Assembly (NCBI GenBank): GCA_026419775.2
Contig: JAOPGA020000651.1
Location: 1 to 64,000, forward strand
Length of the DNA stretch: 64,000 nucleotides
Direction of reading: 5' to 3'
Source: Acrasis kona
Lineage: Eukaryota > Heterolobosea > Eutetramitea > Acrasida > Acrasidae
The notes below the pieces were generated by a model, which was not told the DNA's origin, searched no databases, and worked only from the letters and a program-made list of their open reading frames with translations. Of this stretch, positions 50,408 to 60,131 are shown piece after piece. Numbering within the stretch: the stretch's first letter is position 1; each line of letters opens with the position of its first letter. The translations under genes were made by a program, and so were the position numbers.

Positions 50408-51372
50408 ATGACAGAGGAACCAAAAGTGGGCACGTATGATCGTGTGGCTAGACCGTATGTGTTGGGAGTGGCGTCATTATTATTAATGATAACAACGTGC
50501 GTTTGAAATCTTTAAACATTCCTTAATGCGATTAAAATAGAGCAGTTCACGTTTATTATGAGCATAACAAGGAGAGTTTTTTTGACATGTGCGTTGTCGC
50601 TAGGTTCGATGAGCAAAAGAAACCGGTTAGAGAGATTGCGGCAGCTAATACCTTTGTCTTCAAAACATCGGTTACTGTTGTGGGTGTAATGATGTTGTTG
50701 TTGGTGGTGGGCAATTCCAACAGAAGAATTTCTCGTCTCTTCCAAACACTCTTTACATGCGGGTGGTATTATTGTACCTGGAATGTTGTTGCATTTTTAA
50801 AACTCTTCTTAAACGATGCTACATGCAACAGACACGCTAATAGTGTATCAGGGCATTTTAACATGTACATATTCGCCCTATTGTCCCTATCTTGTTTAAA
50901 TTCAAGACTAATGACAAGAGATACGTAAGTTTGACTTTGAGACGTCCGACTCACAACTAAAAGAAAATGGACGTATGGGTTTAAAATTTTATTTAATGTT
51001 TTGTACGTCGCTTTCGCTGTTACAAGCGGATTTACTTTATATGAGACGGTATTTTTAGGATACCACTCTGTCCGTCAAAGTTTGTACGGAATAACCATTG
51101 GAGCATTATCCCACGTTGTGTGCACGGAACTTTTAAGATTCTTAACATTTACTTTCGACAGAAGATCGAATTTCCTTCCTTATTTACATTTAGTTGGCAT
51201 AATTGTTTCATATTTTTTTTCTTCTGCTCTCCTTGTGGTTATTTATGCTTACCTTCACCAACATGAATTTAGTTTATTTAAATTAATTCCATCGGCATTA
51301 TTCACCATCTTGACATCTTTGTGTGGTTATTATTTGAACACCGCTACAGAAAAAAATAACAAACATCCATAA
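50408..51372 (+). CDS. FIT/PAP2-superfamily membrane lipid phosphatase-like protein
   Basis: Exons 50408-50496, 50541-50924 and 50964-51372 with introns of 44 and 39 bases give 293 residues. Six or so hydrophobic helices are visible. Between them lie NSVSGHFNMYIFALLSLSCL and FLGYHSVRQSLYGITIGAL, which fit the catalytic 'SGH' and 'HxxxQxxxG' features of PAP2-like and FIT proteins; CNRHAN precedes SGH as in FIT2-like proteins. FIT proteins are ER acyl-CoA diphosphatases needed for lipid droplets. I cannot decide between FIT and other PAP2 subgroups. It follows ADH5 closely on the same strand. Confidence 0.65.
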
Positions 51373-51434
51373 ATAAATAAATTATTTAATCATTAATTTT
51401 GACGTCTTCTTGTGCTTTGAAACTTGGTTGTGTA

Positions 51435-52166
51435 TTACAATTTACTCTTTTTGAAGAGACCCCAGGCGATCCCAGTTTCGTAGCAATGTGTGGTGAGGAA
51501 TTTACATTGGTTACTATAGGACCACTCTTGATTAAAGGATATTACTTGGTCTTTTGGACCTTCGACTAGAAGCCACTTTGTTTGTTCTTGATCTTTTTTG
51601 AACATTAAATGTTCTGTGATTGGAAAATGTATGTTTGGTGTCCATCCTAAAATATTTTCGAAGAGATTTACTCCTTCTTTTGTAACTGCATACGCAGAGA
51701 AACAAAGAACATTTAGTGTGGAAGATGGATGGTATAACTTTTTGATGAGTTTGGTCAAATTCTCGACTACTACGGTCACATCTTCAAATACTCTTTGGTA
51801 TAATTTTGGAATTGGACGCAGTTTGTCAATGTGATAAACATGCAAAGCAATCTCAAAAGTACGTACTTGCGATTTATCAGGGTAATCTAATGTGAAATAG
51901 TCGTACTCATCTAATTCTAGTTCTCTACACACTCCATTCTTTAACTTGTTATATCCTATCGCATTGAGAGGAAGAAAAGCACACATTGCACAGAGCTTTT
52001 TGTCCTTCTCATCATCGTACATCATTCCGAATTGAGCTCTGTATGGTTGTGAAAGGTAGATTTGGGATAGAATCTCGTTAGTACATGCTCCAGTTGGAAA
52101 TATACTCTCCTCTAACTGTATCAGTGTACTAAAATCACGCTCCTCTATCTGCCTCAATTTCAACAT
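51435..52166 (-). CDS. GNAT-like acetyltransferase-fold protein
   Basis: An intronless 243-residue protein. The start MLKLRQIEERDFSTLIQLEE is typical of a GNAT domain's first strand and helix, and CAMCAFLPLNAIGYNKL would be the next strands. The acetyl-CoA loop (Q/RxxGxG/A) is not obvious, so activity is uncertain. The middle part has paired hydrophobic and acidic stretches (FEIALHVYHIDKLRP) and the end is less conserved. I rate the fold assignment as moderate. Its start codon lies only 29 bases from that of the adenylate kinase-like gene on the other strand. Confidence 0.5.
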   Translation of the reverse strand: MLKLRQIEERDFSTLIQLEESIFPTGACTNEILSQIYLSQPYRAQFGMMYDDEKDKKLCAMCAFLPLNAIGYNKLKNGVCRELELDEYDYFTLDYPDKSQVRTFEIALHVYHIDKLRPIPKLYQRVFEDVTVVVENLTKLIKKLYHPSSTLNVLCFSAYAVTKEGVNLFENILGWTPNIHFPITEHLMFKKDQEQTKWLLVEGPKDQVISFNQEWSYSNQCKFLTTHCYETGIAWGLFKKSKL

Positions 52167-52195
52167 TGCTTTTAAGATTCAATCAAGTTGTTACA

Positions 52196-53527
52196 ATGAT
52201 GTTGGCCCGGTTCATTAGAGGGACACCACGGCGTCTTCTTGCAACAAAGTCCCTTCGGTACAGTTTAAACATGAATTCACGTACTTATACCACATCATCA
52301 ATACATAATCAACACGATGAGGAGCACGACGAAGCCGAAGATGAATCATCAGCAACAAAAGAGGACGTTGAGCTCGAAGTGAAGGATCCGCAACTCATCT
52401 TCGAGGGAGTCATAAAAAAGTTAACAGACAAACTCGATGGAGATTACATGCTCTTCCCCAAAGAAATTTATTTTCTGCTCGGGGCACCTGGTGCAGGCAA
52501 GGGCACAATGACACAGAACATTATGCGAGAGAGAGGTCTCACAGCGAAGCCCATCGTAACCAGTGACCTTCTCGATTCTCCAGAAATGCGCAAATTAAAG
52601 GACACAGGTCATTTAATATCCGACAAACAAGTCGTAGAGCTTGTTTTCAATCAACTTTTAAAACCAGAATATGAAAACGGAGTCATCGTTGATGGATTCC
52701 CGAGAACAGTAATACAAGCTCACTGCGTGTCATATCTTTATGACATGATGCAACAACTCCGAAGAGATGCGAAACAAACTATCGGATCGGAGAAATATCC
52801 TCGACCCGTTTTCCGCATCACTGTCTTATTCGTGGACGAACAAGTCAGTGTGCGTCGACAACTCGCCAGAGGAAGGCATGTGAGGGCTCGGAACAAAGTG
52901 GCCATCGAAACAGGTATAGGTCCTCTACACGAGGAACGTGCGACTGATGATGACGAGGAAGCTGCAAGGCAACGATACAAATTCTTCAGGGACAGTATTT
53001 ATGAAAGTCTCAAGTTGTTACAACAAAAATTCGATTACAATTTTATCGACGCCAGCGGAGACGTTCAACAAGTGTCAAAAAATGTAATCGCAGAGTTTGC
53101 TTATCAGAGTAGCGTAGAGTTGGCCAAAGAGACATTTGACATGGTTGCCCAGGTCACTCCTGCAGAAGATGTCATCATACATGCAAGACAACAACTGGTA
53201 AAGAGATTGGATATGTACCAGACCTTACATGCTGAATTATTTAAACAAATGTTACATATTATAAAATTTGATTTTTTAAATATAATAAAAAGACAGGCAC
53301 TGAGTGGTGTTGCTATTGTTAGGAGCGAAAATCAAATTTTTAATGATCCACTTGCACTTGATATGGTACTTGATATTTTGACAGAAAGAGGGTATCATGT
53401 TGTTCTTGATTACGAAAGAAAGACAACACCCATTTCTTACGATCCAATCACCCATGACTTGACCTGTGAGACTAAAAAACTGTTTCACTTTGAAATTCAA
53501 TTTTCAAAACCAAGAATTAGGTATTAA
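52196..53527 (+). CDS. Adenylate kinase-like nucleoside monophosphate kinase, probably organellar
   Basis: A 443-residue intronless protein starting at tandem ATGs (52196, 52199). Residues 1-45 are basic and free of acids (MMLARFIRGTPRRLLATKSL), a likely mitochondrial presequence. The kinase core has the P-loop FLLGAPGAGKGTMTQ (about 93-107), VTSDLLDSPEMR, GVIVDGFPRT (the NMP-binding 'DGFPR' motif) and a lid region with RRQLARGRHVRARNK. Arg residues needed for catalysis are present. An extra C-terminal domain of about 150 residues (from LAKETFDMVAQVTP) has the look of the extension in plant AMK2-type kinases. Adenylate kinases equilibrate ATP, ADP and AMP. The lid lacks zinc cysteines. Confidence 0.88.
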   Translation: MMLARFIRGTPRRLLATKSLRYSLNMNSRTYTTSSIHNQHDEEHDEAEDESSATKEDVELEVKDPQLIFEGVIKKLTDKLDGDYMLFPKEIYFLLGAPGAGKGTMTQNIMRERGLTAKPIVTSDLLDSPEMRKLKDTGHLISDKQVVELVFNQLLKPEYENGVIVDGFPRTVIQAHCVSYLYDMMQQLRRDAKQTIGSEKYPRPVFRITVLFVDEQVSVRRQLARGRHVRARNKVAIETGIGPLHEERATDDDEEAARQRYKFFRDSIYESLKLLQQKFDYNFIDASGDVQQVSKNVIAEFAYQSSVELAKETFDMVAQVTPAEDVIIHARQQLVKRLDMYQTLHAELFKQMLHIIKFDFLNIIKRQALSGVAIVRSENQIFNDPLALDMVLDILTERGYHVVLDYERKTTPISYDPITHDLTCETKKLFHFEIQFSKPRIRY

Positions 53528-53537
53528 ATTATTATTT

Positions 53538-54863
53538 TTATTTTTTGAATGATATTTCTTCATCTGCGGTTGCTCTCTTCTTCTTTATCAAATCAATCAT
53601 CTCATTATTTAAAAAGTCTTTCCAGGTTATTTGTCCCTTTTTATTTACATTGTAGACATTTTCAATCTTGCTTTGAATGATCTTGCTAACATGCCTAGAT
53701 TCCAGTTCAAATGAAGCTTCGATTTCTGCAATTTCATCAATAGATGTTGCATGTTCTAGCTTCTTTGTTTTAATGTTTGAAAAAACATCTACCATGTCAT
53801 GGTATTTTTTATTATAATAAATTGTAATGTCCTTTGTGGAGATGAAGTCTTTTTTATGAGATACCTCATCAAAATTCCTCCTTATCGTTTTCATTTGTTT
53901 TTTAGATATCTGGTGACTGATATCCCGTATATCCTCTGTTAAAAGTTCAAAAACAACATCTGGACTCAGACTATTTGCAACATGATAATCAATTCCTCTA
54001 ATCAGATTGATTGTTGGATCAGATTCAAATGGAATAACAACATCGCTATTTATTTCTTTTATACCAACAATATACAAATACAATATGGATTGATTATCAA
54101 AGCTCAAAACCATTTGAATCTCAATGTCACTAATGTGTGGACTCACCAAATAGATTTCACCTTTATAAAGAATTTTAATCTTTTTTTTAAATGTATTAGA
54201 TAGAGCTTTTGAGTTTATTGTAGGTGAGGAGGACCAACTGGTCTTTCTAGTACCAGGGGTACTTTTTGGTCTTTTATTTGATGGAATTAATTTTTCAATC
54301 TTTACATTATAATCTTGAGAAGGTTGTAGAGGCTCAGCTTGGTTGGCTGTGTTTATTACGCGAGCCATGCTCTGAGATTGCTCCTCATCAGAAGTAACCA
54401 TTCTGAGTTTTGGTAGAACAACGATTTTTTTGTTTTTGTTGTGTTCAATGTTTGATGTTTTCTTTGTTGGCGTTTGAGATTCTGAGATTCGATTCTCTGA
54501 TGAGGGCAGCCAGCAAACTGGAATGGGATTAGTTATTCTCCTTTTTTGTTGAGAGGGGCCAGAGTAGTTTTTTGGTGAGGGAGGCGATGAAGGTGACGAG
54601 GGAGATGTTGGGAAGAAAGTTGTTCGGGGAGTTGTTATCAATCGAGGACTTCTTGGTGAGCTGCTTTTAAATGGTCCATCACGAGGTGTTCTTGGGGAAC
54701 TTATTCCAACAACCTCTATAAAATCTTCGTCTAGCTTAAGCATTGGAGCAATTGAATTTCTTCTCGAATGGTCATTTACAGAATTTCTGTAAGATAGAGA
54801 CGAGCGCCTAATAACGTTTCTTGCACACGAGATTGGCGGCACAGGATTTTCAGGAGTCATCAT
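53538..54863 (-). CDS. Ser/Pro-rich protein of unknown function with EF-hand-like end
   Basis: An intronless 441-residue protein starting MMTPENPVPPISCARNVIRR. Residues 1-220 are disordered, rich in Ser-Pro and Thr-Pro sites (SSPRTPRDGPFKSSSPRSPR), as in heavily phosphorylated cytoskeletal or cell-cycle proteins. Residues 225-440 look folded: KKKIKILYKGEIYLVSPHIS, a beta segment, then helices. A stretch near the end, YNVNKKGQITWKDF, has the spacing of an EF-hand loop but Asn in place of Asp, so Ca binding is doubtful. I recognise no family. It converges with the adenylate kinase-like gene (10 bases between stops). Confidence 0.7.
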   Translation of the reverse strand: MMTPENPVPPISCARNVIRRSSLSYRNSVNDHSRRNSIAPMLKLDEDFIEVVGISSPRTPRDGPFKSSSPRSPRLITTPRTTFFPTSPSSPSSPPSPKNYSGPSQQKRRITNPIPVCWLPSSENRISESQTPTKKTSNIEHNKNKKIVVLPKLRMVTSDEEQSQSMARVINTANQAEPLQPSQDYNVKIEKLIPSNKRPKSTPGTRKTSWSSSPTINSKALSNTFKKKIKILYKGEIYLVSPHISDIEIQMVLSFDNQSILYLYIVGIKEINSDVVIPFESDPTINLIRGIDYHVANSLSPDVVFELLTEDIRDISHQISKKQMKTIRRNFDEVSHKKDFISTKDITIYYNKKYHDMVDVFSNIKTKKLEHATSIDEIAEIEASFELESRHVSKIIQSKIENVYNVNKKGQITWKDFLNNEMIDLIKKKRATADEEISFKK

Positions 54864-55012
54864 AATGCGTCGCTTATTAGGGTGTATATTTCATTACGAA
54901 ATTGTAAACTACAAGTGATATCAGCACCACGAACAGGTATGATGTCAGAAGTTCGGGATGAAACTATACGACCTTATGGTATTTTGTATGAAATTAGACA
55001 ATTTATTTTAAT

Positions 55013-58000
55013 ATGAACAAAACATATAAAACGATGAATGTGCTAATCTTAACTGCTTTAATTGCACTTACGCAACTACCGGCAATAAAGTCGAATGCAG
55101 AATTACGATTCGCGGTACAGAAATCACAAATATCAGAAATGTACTCGGCCAGAATTGGATCGGGACAAAATGCAGGGATAGTATCAAGTTTAAGGAGTCA
55201 CCCACGGATTTCAATAACAGATATGAAATCAGGACTATTCGACAACACGGACCATATAACAGATTTTGGATTCTTCAACAACAAAACAGTACAAAATGCA
55301 ACAAGTAAAGCCATTAATTACGCAGGAGGAGTCCTTGCATACTCTCTCCTTGGTATAATACTTTTATTTGTAACTTTGATTTGGACAGCAATACTCATTC
55401 CTGTCATTTGTTGGGAAGTTGTTTCTTCCCGTTGTTTTGTAAAAAGAAAAAATTTATCGTGCAGGGGCTCAAAAGTACTCTTCACTTGTCACAGCATCAA
55501 CCTAGCTTATGTAATTATAACCATTGCCGTTCTGGTCCCTTGGACGATTTTCACATGGCAAGTTAATTTGGACTATAGCACTTCCATTGACAGGGCTGTA
55601 TCACAGTCATACAATTTACAGACTTTTGGAAAATCTGTGTTGAGCATCAATGATGACGCAAAAAGCCTCATTGATAATTTGGACGGAAGCATTCAACACA
55701 CAAAAAAAACATTAAAATCGATTCTTCCGTTGGAGCAGGCTGATGCATGCTACAATACAATAAAACAAAGAGCACCTGATTTGACTCCTATTACAGAGTA
55801 CATCAAAAAAGCCCAATCTTCCGTTGAATTATTACCTGACTTCAACGACGTCAAAATAAACATCAAGAACATTCCCATTCACATTAACAATGCACAGGGT
55901 AATTCTCTAGACAATGCAATATCCATATTTCGGACCATACAGGATTCGCTTCAACAAGTTTTAAAAAATGTAGCAGCCCTTCAATCTCAATGGGTTGCCA
56001 TCAATAAGTTCGTACAAGAAATCAACACCAACCAAACAATTACACTGGCGCATCAATTCATGACGCCCATACAAAATACTTTAACAGACGAAACGTTATC
56101 CTCGGTTTATTCAAACATAACGATTGACCTCAACATTGCCGACTCTTACGTTACAGGCTTATCAATCATCAACATGATGAACGCCGTCAACCAACTCAAA
56201 AATGTGGACTTGGACACTCTAATGAGAAACCTCAACTTGATAAGCGCGCTCAGTTTATATGACACCACAAACATGCTTCGCTTCATGGATGACGTTGACC
56301 AAAGAATTAATTCAATTAATTTCACATCGGCTTCGGTTCACCTACACAATTACAATGACGACAAAGCGATAGTAACACAAGACATTCAAAGTTTAATTAC
56401 ATCATTCAGCGACATCTCACAAGCAGTCACATCATTTCCAACACCTTCCATCTTGACCCAACAAATCAAACTCGTACTTGGATCCATCACTCACTTTGAT
56501 TGTGTCGACGACCTCATTTCATCCATCAGATCAATCAACTCCACTCTTGTTCAATTATCGCCTTCAATATCAAACATTGTTCATTCCATCGCAAGCTACA
56601 AAAACTACATTGATTCTTTAAACCCTTCTACATTTTCAGTTAATGAATCGGACCGGTTGGATCTTGCACTGAACGTAACAAAAGCACCACTTGCGGTAAT
56701 ATCGAATCTTTTATCAAAAACATTAACCAACGCAAGTATTCTACCAAACCCGATTACTTCTTCTGACACTCTCAAAAATAATTTGGACCAATTATTTCGT
56801 TTTCATTACAATATCTCATTACAAAAATATCACATCATACAATTTCAAAAAGAAAAGAATCAAATATCTGATCAGTCGCAATTAATAGCATCTATTGGAA
56901 GGATCAAGGCGGTAATCGAAAATATGAATCTTGAAAATGCACGTAATAATGCATTCAAGTTACTAGAGGGATCTAATCCGTGTTCGACATGTGCACAAAG
57001 TGATTTTGGAGAATTAGCGAGAGATTTAAAATTACTCAAATCGTCAATTAATGAACTTCCTAATTATGGATCCTTCATTGTCGATGATTTGAAAAACATT
57101 GATTCTAAAATTAAGAATTTTCCATCTTTTATTGAAATTATACAAATAAATAATAATGCTCTTGTTGGCAATGGTATTACCATTACTAGTGTTAATTTAA
57201 ATTGTTTAAGAGTTTTAATTGATTTATATTTAAATTATTATGCTCTTGAATTAATAAAGATTTTGGTTCCTTGGTCTACTGTAGTTGACTTGATGACACC
57301 TATTGGTGATTTGGTTACATTATTAAAAACAAAATTATCTGATGCTAATTCAATCCTTTCAGATTATGATCAACAATTTCTATTTTATTTTTCTAAAAAT
57401 CCGTTAAATGATTTAAACGTGTTTGATGATCTTTTAAATTTTGACATAAGCGAATTTAAAATTAAATCTGTTCAAATGTTGGGAGGGATAATCCATCCCT
57501 TAAATGATACATTGAATACTATATGGAGTTATAGAGATTCTAATTTACAATACTTGTATGAAACAGACGGTCTTAGACTAATGTTGTTTATTACATTGTT
57601 ATTAATACCAGTTTTTATTCCCATCACAGTGTTATTCTTGTTTTGTTTTAAAAATCCTTGTAGCCTTCTTGTTTTTTCTATTCAATCTTTGTTGATATCA
57701 ATGGTATCGTGGTCGTTGGTATCAACCTTGTTACCGCTGAATATCTTCAGCAGTGACACTTGTTTGTACATGGAATCATATGTTGTTGGTTTTGCTGAAA
57801 GCTATCCAGACACCTTTTACAATAAAAATATCACTGTGAGTCAACAGATCATGAGTATGAATATATCTTTAAACGTTGTTCCCTCTGATGTTTTGGCTTG
57901 TTATCTGGGTGTGGTACCTTGTGTGAATAATAGTGACCCTCTTACACGGTCTATTAGTGATCTATCCGCACAAGTTCAAAGTATCAATTTCGGTTCTGTT

Positions 58001-58360
58001 GCGAACAACGAGCTGTTAAATCTCGGTTTTAAATTACTTCCCAAGGGTTACGAGTTGATTGATACTTTAGCAGATCCTGTCATTAATGCTGTTGTTGGAT
58101 TTGCGTCCAACGTCACCAAGATTTTAAACTGCAACAGCGTAAATCAACAGTACACTCAAACAAAATCCTGTATCTGTGATGATATTTCGAACATTATTGC
58201 TAGCACCAATCTTGTATTTGTACTACTAGGTTCTTTATTCAGCTTTGCTTCACTACTAGGGTCGTTGTCCTATTACATCATGAGCAAGCATAACAACACC
58301 AAGCTACAGAAGAGTCCTCCTACAGTAGTAGTGCACTGCATAATAAAAAGCCCAAGCTGA
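55013..58360 (+). CDS. Prominin-like five-pass membrane glycoprotein
   Basis: A 1115-residue intronless protein. An N-terminal signal (about 8-28, LILTALIALTQLPAIKS) is followed by five transmembrane segments: about 105-134, 162-182, 853-880, 885-905 and 1060-1088. Two very large extracellular loops lie between TM2 and TM3 (about 670 residues) and TM4 and TM5 (about 150). A short cytosolic segment between TM1 and TM2 contains Cys (SRCFVKRKNLSCRGSK), as in prominins. This topology and the helical loop (IDNLDGSIQHTKKTLKSILP) match the prominin/CD133 plan. Prominins bind cholesterol and mark membrane protrusions and cilia. Sequence identity to known members is too low to judge by eye; I rely on topology. 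Confidence 0.68.
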   Translation: MNKTYKTMNVLILTALIALTQLPAIKSNAELRFAVQKSQISEMYSARIGSGQNAGIVSSLRSHPRISITDMKSGLFDNTDHITDFGFFNNKTVQNATSKAINYAGGVLAYSLLGIILLFVTLIWTAILIPVICWEVVSSRCFVKRKNLSCRGSKVLFTCHSINLAYVIITIAVLVPWTIFTWQVNLDYSTSIDRAVSQSYNLQTFGKSVLSINDDAKSLIDNLDGSIQHTKKTLKSILPLEQADACYNTIKQRAPDLTPITEYIKKAQSSVELLPDFNDVKINIKNIPIHINNAQGNSLDNAISIFRTIQDSLQQVLKNVAALQSQWVAINKFVQEINTNQTITLAHQFMTPIQNTLTDETLSSVYSNITIDLNIADSYVTGLSIINMMNAVNQLKNVDLDTLMRNLNLISALSLYDTTNMLRFMDDVDQRINSINFTSASVHLHNYNDDKAIVTQDIQSLITSFSDISQAVTSFPTPSILTQQIKLVLGSITHFDCVDDLISSIRSINSTLVQLSPSISNIVHSIASYKNYIDSLNPSTFSVNESDRLDLALNVTKAPLAVISNLLSKTLTNASILPNPITSSDTLKNNLDQLFRFHYNISLQKYHIIQFQKEKNQISDQSQLIASIGRIKAVIENMNLENARNNAFKLLEGSNPCSTCAQSDFGELARDLKLLKSSINELPNYGSFIVDDLKNIDSKIKNFPSFIEIIQINNNALVGNGITITSVNLNCLRVLIDLYLNYYALELIKILVPWSTVVDLMTPIGDLVTLLKTKLSDANSILSDYDQQFLFYFSKNPLNDLNVFDDLLNFDISEFKIKSVQMLGGIIHPLNDTLNTIWSYRDSNLQYLYETDGLRLMLFITLLLIPVFIPITVLFLFCFKNPCSLLVFSIQSLLISMVSWSLVSTLLPLNIFSSDTCLYMESYVVGFAESYPDTFYNKNITVSQQIMSMNISLNVVPSDVLACYLGVVPCVNNSDPLTRSISDLSAQVQSINFGSVANNELLNLGFKLLPKGYELIDTLADPVINAVVGFASNVTKILNCNSVNQQYTQTKSCICDDISNIIASTNLVFVLLGSLFSFASLLGSLSYYIMSKHNNTKLQKSPPTVVVHCIIKSPS

Positions 58361-58594
58361 TCTTGTAATGGAAAAGAACTAATGATTATATCCCCGTATG
58401 CTAAAATAATAAATATTTGTTCTATTTTTTCTGTGAAAGTTCCCAGGATAAGGTGTTGGAGTGTTCGTAAATTCTCGGTACTTTTTAGGTCGTATTTGTT
58501 TATCTTTAAACTAAGCTTGTTTTGTATAAGCTATTCTAAAAATAATGCTATAAAACCAAAATAAGATAAATTGTTCCCACATAATTTTGCAAAC

Positions 58595-58876
58595 ATGAAG
58601 TTCACTATCGTTCTTGCGTTACTATTCACACTTGCCTTCGTAACAGCAAGCACAAGTGATGTGCCAACTTTCACTACAACCGCTGCAAGTGCGAATCCCA
58701 CCACACATTCAAACACAGAACTATTGCAAGAAAGTCAAGTGCCAACACAAACAATCAAAAACCAACCGAACGTAGGATATAAGATTATCAATATTGAGGC
58801 GGAGAGTAGCGATACTACACATTTGTTTGCAGGTTCAATAGTCTTGTTCAGTGTGGCACTGTTCATTCTACTGTGA
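58595..58876 (+). CDS. Small secreted, GPI-type surface protein
   Basis: A 93-residue protein from the ATG at 58595 (the frame extends upstream without another ATG). Residues 1-18 form a signal peptide (MKFTIVLALLFTLAFVTA). The middle is Thr/Ser/Asn/Gln-rich (VPTFTTTAASANPTTHSNTE), suited to O-glycosylation. The C-terminal 17 residues (AGSIVLFSVALFILL) are hydrophobic with no cytosolic tail, so GPI attachment is likely. A cell-surface mucin-like peptide is possible. No family recognised. Confidence 0.6.
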   Translation: MKFTIVLALLFTLAFVTASTSDVPTFTTTAASANPTTHSNTELLQESQVPTQTIKNQPNVGYKIINIEAESSDTTHLFAGSIVLFSVALFILL

Positions 58877-59060
58877 ACGACTGTAACCATTGGTTGGCAA
58901 CATAGTTCATTGATCAATTGTCTTGTTCAATGCTAAACCTTTATTTAATATAACAGAGAAATGTAAAATAAACAACATTAATTTATTATAATTATACATT
59001 TTCAACTTGTCACCATCTTTCTATAATTTTCTTACACCAAACTCAGGACAAACACAAAAC

Positions 59061-59477
59061 TTATAATTCCGAATCATGTGGGTCTGGAAGCAATGTGGGA
59101 CTTTGGATAAGTAACTGATCTTCCGAGTCTCCATAAGATTGGTAACCGTACGGAGTTTGTGGACTTAATGTTGGTTCTTCAACATATTGTTCCTTCTTTC
59201 CAGTGAACAACCAAGATCAACATTACATAACCAACTTGTAACAAGAACGAACAACTCAACCAAACAAACCAACTTCCCAATAGATGATTTCTATCAACGT
59301 TTTCGTCTCTCGTAGTTCATATAACCCAACACATAAATTACAAAATACAAACCAGGAATTAGGACGATTGCTTCTACTGTCAATGATTCATTCAACTTTT
59401 TATTGTCCTTACCGGTTGGTTTAAAAGGAATAGATGATTTCTTTGAATAAAGACTATCAAAAAACCAACGTCAACAT
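59061..59477 (-). CDS. Probable small membrane-protein gene, exon structure unresolved
   Basis: Three adjacent minus-strand reading frames in different phases look like parts of one membrane protein. The first contains SKKSSIPFKPTGKDNKKLNE and a hydrophobic segment, EAIVLIPGLYFVIYVLGYM, ending in NYERRKR. The second contains GSWFVWLSCSFLLQVGYVML. The third ends in a Pro/Tyr-rich tail (EEPTLSPQTPYGYQSYGDSE) and a stop at 59061-59063. The segments need introns or frame changes near 59300 and 59210, where I could not place convincing GT-AG pairs. The boundaries given are approximate. A short intron or base errors are equally possible. Confidence 0.4.
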
Positions 59478-59539
59478 GTCCTTTATTTCGGTTTATTTGA
59501 CTACCAAACCAGCAGGAGAGGGTTACACTGTGGTCAAGT

Positions 59540-60131
59540 TTGGAGACTCTAGAAGTGAATCCGAAAATTTATCGTGGTAGTTCAGATACGATCTCAGTAC
59601 ATGGGAACAGCAACCAAAGCAGCAACGGAAAGTATTTTGAAAAGACTGTACTCTCCGATTTGCAGGAAAGAGGAATGGCGAGACAGATTGGTAGTAGCGA
59701 ATCCTACATTGTCACCAACTCTACAGCAAGATCTATTCAAAAGAATTGGGATCAGCATACGCAGGGCAATTACATCAGCAACTCCAACATAGATTGCATC
59801 GCAAACATGCAAATTAAATCAGGATATGGCAGGAAAGTTCATGGAAATGCTAAAGGAGAAAAGTTTTAATAAAACTGTTTTTTTATATATGTTTGTCTTC
59901 TAAGAGCGGATATTACCAACAAGAGGCAAAGAACATTCCAAATCACAAAAAACCTTTTCTACGAACCGTGACATCTTAAAACTAAGTTATGAGAAATTTG
60001 CAGCCAAAGCTGATTTATCTTTAGAAGAAATTACGGCTATAGGCAGATGGAAATCAGAGTGTGTTCATCGCTATATTCGGGCTTTAGTAGGCGTTGGTAA
60101 GAAGTTATCTACACTGATGTTCAAGAGTTAG
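59540..60131 (+). pseudogene. Tyrosine-recombinase-like relic (Crypton/DIRS type)
   Basis: The clearest part, 59979-60131, encodes KLSYEKFAAKADLSLEEITA and then IGRWKSECVHRYIRALVG. This matches the C-terminal end of tyrosine recombinases of eukaryotic mobile elements: a helix, then IxxLGRWxSxxxxxYIR, where the Tyr is the DNA-cleaving nucleophile. The preceding 59540-59869 holds overlapping protein-like frames in two phases (KAATESILKRLYSPICRKEE; SPTLQQDLFKRIGISIRR), with stops between. No intact catalytic Arg-His-Arg core could be pieced together. I regard it as a decayed element; the inverted repeat at 60554-60652 may belong to it. Confidence 0.5.
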
